Shown here: piece after piece, positions 59,091-64,000 of the stretch
How the letters are laid out: every line of letters starts with the position of its first letter
How positions within the stretch are numbered: the stretch's first letter is position 1
From: Lathyrus oleraceus
Taxonomy: Eukaryota > Streptophyta > Magnoliopsida > Fabales > Fabaceae
Assembly: GCF_024323335.1 (NCBI RefSeq)
Contig: NC_066585.1
Coordinates: 339,141,346-339,205,345 of the forward strand
DNA length: 64,000 bases
Direction of reading: 5' to 3'
Position numbers and translations under genes: made by a program
The notes under the pieces: model-generated
The model's database searches: none
What the model was told of the DNA's origin: nothing
What the model saw: only the letters and a program-made list of their open reading frames with translations

Positions 59091-60170
59091 GCAGAAGTAA
59101 GGGCATCCCGACGAACCAAAAGGGTTCGGGCAAAAATTAGGGATAAACATATAAAAATGTACACCCGGAAAGTCGAAAACCTGAAAAGGCGGCTTGGGCA
59201 AAAAAGGGTATCCTGGTGGACTGAAAACCTGAAAAGGCGGTCCAGGCAAAAATTAGGGATTAAAGCATATGACTATGTCCCGTTCTCCGTCAGCTTCACC
59301 CAAGTTCCAAGGACTGAACAAGCTAATCACTTATATCCGACAGCAGGAGATGAGACGCTTGAAGACATAATGACAGTAGTAGAATTAAAATCAACAGGGT
59401 TGTTCCTTCATAGCTTGTTCTTTGTTTTCTCGGCAATTTCCTCTTACTAGGATTTCTGTCTCCTTGTACACGATTTGCCTGTTCATGGGCCCTCTTTCAA
59501 AATCAATACAATGTCATTTCCAAAAAGATGTTTTGTTTTACTTTCTCTGCTTTGCTTGCATAAACGTCCATTGATTTAATTTGAATTGATACATGCACTT
59601 GAATATGATCGATGTTTGCCAAAAATACATGCATAAAATAACAATAGCAATTACGAAAAGACTTTAGGATCGAGGATAAGGTCTAACCAGGCTTTCCAAC
59701 AAGTCCGGTTACAAATCCATTCCCCAACAAAAACCAGCTATTTCCCAGAAGAGGTTGGCATCGCCAGACAGACTGGTCATCTCTTCTATCCCCAGCCAGG
59801 CTCTGTTGAGTGTTTCCATCGTCAGACGGCAATCAAGTATCCTCAGCTAAGAAAGGGTCATCAATACAAATATCTCCAACCAGAAGAATGAGATTTATTT
59901 TCCCAGTAGAGTCCCCTGGAAGAACGTTTCAGACGCATAGTGCATTCATTACATCATTTCACATGACATACCTGCATACAATGTTCACATTTATTTCATT
60001 CCGCATCATTCATCACATCATTTCACAGCACATGCATGCACACAACATTTGCATCTCATGCATCATGACATAGCATGAAGCTAACTTTATTTTTCAGGTC
60101 AATTATCCTCCTGATACAGTCAAAATAAAAGTCCATTCAGACGGACATCTTTATCAATTACATTCAAGAT
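59091..60170 (+). other. OG4 3' UTR, conserved part
   Basis: 59150-59270 holds a doubled phrase (GAAAACCTGAAAAGGCGG...GGCAAAAA) also present in OG2. There is no gene in the remainder; 59940-60075 is rich in CATCATTTCACA/CATGCA repeats. Confidence 0.65.
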
Positions 60171-61180
60171 TCAACTATATCCCTCAGATACTGCCTAGCG
60201 TACGGTATATTCCGAGGTGTAGTCTAGCGTACGACTACTTTCTTCTTCAGATACATCTTTCAGATATACTCCAAGTCAACATTCATTCAGACATCCTCCT
60301 AACAATGGCATCTATAAGCCCACCCCAGACATCCATTGCAAATACAACATATACAAATACTATCAGATATGGCCTAGCGCACGGTTCATTCTGATTCAGC
60401 TCAACATACAACTCATTCAACGACTCCAATACAGTCTAGCATAAGACCCATTTGGATCTTCAACTCAGATACGATCTAGCGTACGATCCATTCTGACCTT
60501 CAACAACGCCAGAGACGGTCTAATGTACGACCCAGTTGGACCTTCAAATCCTCAGATGCTACCTAGCGTACGGTACATTTCTGAAGTGTAGTCTAGCGTA
60601 CGATTACCCCCTTTTATCATCAGATTCAGCCTAACAGACAGCTCGCTCTGCTCAGATACGGTCTAATGTACGACCCAGTTAGGCCTTCATCTCCTCAGAT
60701 GCTGCCTAGTGTACGGTACATTTCTGAAGTGTAGTCTAGCGTATGACTATCCCTTTATCATCAGATCCAGCCTAACGGACGGCTCATTCTGCTCAAATAC
60801 GGTCTAACGTACGACCCATTTGGATCTTCAACTCAGATGCGATCTAACGTACGATCCATTTTGATTCTACCTTTGTCAGATACAGCCTAACGTACGGCTC
60901 ATTCTGCAACTCAGATACGATCTAGCGTACGATTCATTCTGATCTTCCATCCCCAGCGAAGTCATCCGCCTAATGGACGATTCGCTCCGCTATTCAGGTG
61001 CGGTCTAGCGTACGATCCATTCTGATCCCTTATCCCCAGCAGCGTATAACACACTCTGACTCCCCAGCGAAGTCGACAGCATAATGGATGATTCACTATA
61101 CGGTCTAGCATATGACCCGGTATGACACCCATGTCTCCAGATATCGTCTAACGTACGACACAATCTGAATCTCCCATCAT
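60171..61180 (+). repeat. OG4 3' UTR tandem array with CTAGCGTACG core
   Basis: About 1 kb of irregular units of 35-60 bp built on CAGATACGGTCTAGCGTACG followed by AYYCATTCTGAT. The palindrome CGTACG sits in most units, with variants (CTAACGTACG, CTAATGTACG, GCACGG). This matches the hypervariable 3' UTR arrays known in Tat/Ogre elements. Confidence 0.9.
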
Positions 61181-61330
61181 CAAACTTCCTGGATGGCATC
61201 TTTAAGCCCATCTCCATCAAGACTAATTGACAAGTGCAAATTTTTGGGGCATTCTAGTGTTCAATAATCTTCCACCTCCAGACCACGAATGACATACTTG
61301 CCATCCTAACTCTCTCGGTTCAAGAATATT

Positions 61331-61343
61331 GAACAGGGGCAGC
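61331..61343 (+). promoter_or_regulatory. OG4 polypurine tract
   Basis: GAACAGGGGCAGC directly before the 3' LTR. Confidence 0.85.
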
Positions 61344-63382
61344 TGTCATACCCCAAAATTTACCCATTAATCTTGCAAAACATTTCTCGAAGTACTCCGA
61401 CTTATTCTGCAAGGCACTAACCTTAAAGGGACAAAAGCCCAGCTCACAACAGGCCCAATCCAGAAAATGGTCCAAACTAGCTTGCTCGCTAGGCGAGCCA
61501 TTCCTTCGCCTAGCGAACACTTCGTTATGACACTCGCCCCAGCGAAGCATCAGATCTAGTAAAAGCCCAAACTAGCTGGCTCGCTAGGCGAGCAACTCCT
61601 TCGCCTAGCGAAGCTTGCGAATAGCAGAATTTCTGGGCTTCATTCTGAGCTCATTAGGTCATCACAATCACTATAAATAGCCAAGTTTCAGTCATGAAAA
61701 GGGAACGAAAGGGGGGAAGAAAAACAGAGGAAGACGGACGGAAACCCTGGCATAGAAACCCTGGAGATCAACTCAGAGTATTCCGAGTAAAGAAACCCTG
61801 AAGGCCGCTCATCCGCGCCGAAGCTACCGCCACCCAACTCCATTCGATACCAAGCTCAGTTACAAACAGGTTTGCGTATCACTAATGTTTTATGCTTTTA
61901 ATCGATAATCTTTACATATATAAGGCATCATGATTAAACTTTCGGATATGTAATATGATTTCATGTATGAATTTAAGTATGCCTGAATATCCTGAATGTT
62001 TGTCCATGCTATTCCTATAATTAAATGCCATGAAGGTCAGGGTTCCGGAGATCATGCTGCTGTCAAACTCAAAATCTGTCGCCGCTCGCTAGCACATCGC
62101 TAAGCGAGCGTGGAGCGAGCCCTCGCTAAGCCTTCGCTAGGCGAAGCAGGGGCGAACGGGACAGTGGCTGTTTTGTTTCTTTGCTGTTCTGCCTTATGTT
62201 TATCTGATCAACATTCATTATAATTCTGCATTATTTGGCCTGACTTAATGACTGTTGTGTTGTGGTGCAATTTCCAATTGCACTTTATCTCGGTGCTCTA
62301 ACCCGTGTGCTGAATGGTGTAAAGGCTTACATATTCCCGAGGAAACGGCCGTCCAGGTATTCCACCTCATGTGTGGGATACCCTTATGGAGATGGATTCT
62401 GAATCACTTGATTTTAATGTGGAGATTCATCCTAAATTACCTAGCTGATTTTAATGTATTGATTTCATCAATTTTAATGTGGACCTAATTACCTAATTGA
62501 TTACGGCTATCTAATTAATTGTAAAACTTTGCCGTTAAACATGCGACCTTGGACCTCTCTTTGTTACCCTACGATTACGGTATTATGGTCATGTCCCGCG
62601 AATGTGGGGATATACTTAACAAAGACCCTTCGGTTAAATCATCATGTCCCTACAAAATAAATCATAGTCCCTCCGATGTTGCCTTTTTCAAATATACGAT
62701 TTTGTCCCTCGATGACCCTTCGGTGTAGCCTACGGTTAAATGATGATAGTCCCTTCGAATGCTAAGGTATCCTTACAATTGTTGCCTTCAATGACCAATC
62801 AATGACCCTACGATGACCCTTTTACATCCAAAGGATAAAATTACTTATTTCTCAATAATAAGGACAGTTTTACCCTCATAAGGATAGGAAATGCCCATAA
62901 CGACCTTAGGAAGGTATAACTCTCAATTACTGGATCATAACCTAAAACATTTTCCACCCCTCACACTTTGCAAGTCCTAGAAAATCACCATTTGGTATAC
63001 ATTCATACTAGAATCATTACCAAGTTATATTTTTCTAAACTGTTTTTCAAAATCAAACGAGATAAATACTTTGTATACATTCATACGAGAATCATTACAA
63101 AGTTAAACTCTCTTTCCGAAACATTTTTAAACAATTCACCAACACTTTTCAGACAAAAATATAAGTGATCCAGCAATTAAGAGCCCATGGATAACCATGG
63201 ATACAAAGGGTGCTAATACCTTCCCTTTGTATAATGTACCTCCCGAACCTAAGAATCTAAATTAAGGTCTTTCCTGTTCTTTTCCACCTTTCCTTATTGG
63301 ATAAAAGAAAAGTCGGTGGCGACTCTTGCTAACCGCGACATTGCGATTAAAAAACACATTAAAGTCAGTTCACCGTATGACA
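61344..63382 (+). repeat. OG4 3' LTR (2039 bp)
   Basis: Same length as the 5' LTR, about 14 substitutions by eye, TATA box at 61672-61679. Followed by the target duplication CCGGG. Confidence 0.95.
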
Positions 63383-63387
63383 CCGGG

Positions 63388-64000
63388 GATATATGATCTT
63401 CTCGCACAATAGGTAGCAACGACTCATATGTACTAGAAAAGGTCTTCCGAATAAAAGGTTGAGAAGGAGAGTGAGGTCCACATGGCTGAGTGAGGGATTC
63501 CAATACAAAAGAATATCAAGAGGGGTTTAACAACACGGAGGAGCGTTAAGGTCAATATGGACGAGTATTGAAAAGAGGATCAACACAGACGAGTGAATCA
63601 ATTCAACACGGACGGATATCGAAAGGAGGTACCAACACGACCAAGTGTTGAGGATCAATGCAGACGATTATTGAGAAAGAGAGCATCAACACGGACGAGT
63701 GTTACAGATCAATATGGACGAGTATTGAAAAAGGGATCGACACGGACGAGTGTTGAAGATCAATACGAACAAGCATTGAAAAAATAGGACCAACACTGAC
63801 GAGTGTTGCAAATCAATGCGAACGATTATTGAGAAAGAGAGCATCAACATGGATTAGTGTCGGAAAGGAAGGATCAACACGGACGAGTGTCGAAGATCAA
63901 TACAGATGAGTATTGAAAAAGAAAGTGTTAACACGGACGAGTGTTGGAGATCAATACATATGAGTATGGGAGACCAATACGGACGAGCATTGAAGAAGGA
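63388..64000 (-). repeat. OG5 3' UTR tandem array of paired hairpin units
   Basis: From about 63530 onward, units of about 45-50 bp alternate CAACACGGACGAGTGTTG and CAATACGGACGAGTATTG, separated by GA(A)GAT and GAAAAAGGGA-type linkers. Each half unit is an inverted repeat around a constant GGACGA loop. The array continues past the window edge. By position and orientation it belongs to the OG5 3' UTR. Confidence 0.85.

Larger units (their letters stand above)
53595..63382 (+). mobile_element. OG4: complete, young, non-autonomous Ogre/Tat-like element (9788 bp)
   Basis: Two 2039-bp LTRs (53595-55633 and 61344-63382), perfect 5-bp target duplication CCGGG (53590-53594 and 63383-63387), tRNA-Arg-type primer site, gag capsid, truncated pol, 3' UTR array and polypurine tract (61331-61343). 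I count about 14 differences between the LTRs by eye and no indel (about 0.7 percent), so insertion was recent. Protease, RT palm, second RNase H, integrase zinc site and first catalytic Asp are deleted. It must have been moved by proteins supplied from another element. Confidence 0.95.
49352..64000 (-). mobile_element. OG5: Ogre/Tat-like element, 3' end only, interrupted by OG4
   Basis: On the minus strand, 3' UTR sequence (64000-63388 and 53594-53142, originally contiguous) leads through a polypurine tract (53141-53129) into the 3' LTR (53128-49352). OG4 with its CCGGG duplication splits the 3' UTR. The coding part lies beyond the right edge. Insertion was into repeat R copy B after GTGAT (49347-49351). 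Confidence 0.8.

Overview
The window is plant nuclear DNA, almost certainly from a legume of the Fabeae group (pea, vetch, lentil, grass pea). It is packed with Ogre/Tat-type Ty3/gypsy retrotransposons (tRNA-Arg-type primer sites, an extra ORF1, dual RNase H, hypervariable 3' UTR arrays) nested inside one another, and has only one small plausible host gene. No bacterial, organellar or CRISPR features are present. I use working names: OG1 to OG5 for Ogre/Tat-like elements and TK1 for a chromovirus-like LTR element.

Left nest (1-41307), outermost to innermost: TK1 (+ strand, 33009-41307) lies in LINE-derived DNA. Its 5' LTR was hit by OG3 (- strand, 28860-33008). OG3's gag was hit by OG2 (- strand, 10059-28859). 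OG2's gag received a 5260-bp CACTA transposon (15527-20786, 3-bp target duplication AGT). OG2's 3' UTR received OG1 (- strand, 1-10058, running off the left edge). OG1 is the best preserved: its gag-pro and pol frames are each broken by one in-frame TAA, and the pol frame is open from 2805 to the window edge through RT, both RNase H domains and most of integrase. OG2 is a deletion derivative that still has an open ORF1. The CACTA element carries one 13-exon gene joining a TNP1-like (Ptta/En/Spm) domain to a Ulp1-type cysteine protease, with one premature stop and no transposase gene.

Middle (41308-49351): two direct copies (about 1.25 kb) of a LINE-derived segment containing a foldback MITE flank about 5.5 kb of AT-rich DNA. 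This holds a LINE reverse-transcriptase remnant, a tandem duplication of about 750 bp, a Stowaway MITE and a 74-codon gene at 46813-47037. That gene encodes a two-finger C2H2 protein ending in a DLNxxP EAR-type repression motif, with a credible TATA box and 5'-UTR intron.

Right nest (49352-64000): OG5 (- strand) has its 3' LTR at 49352-53128 and a tandem-repeat 3' UTR. It is interrupted by OG4 (+ strand, 53595-63382), a complete, recently inserted element with two 2039-bp LTRs differing at about 14 positions and a perfect CCGGG target duplication. OG4 has lost protease, the RT palm, the second RNase H and half of integrase, so it must have been mobilised in trans.

Across the Ogre-like elements several features recur without an obvious explanation: a stop codon embedded in the 5' splice site between gag-pro and pol, a copy of the primer-binding site inside U5, and clusters of covarying palindromes on both sides of the LTR TATA box.
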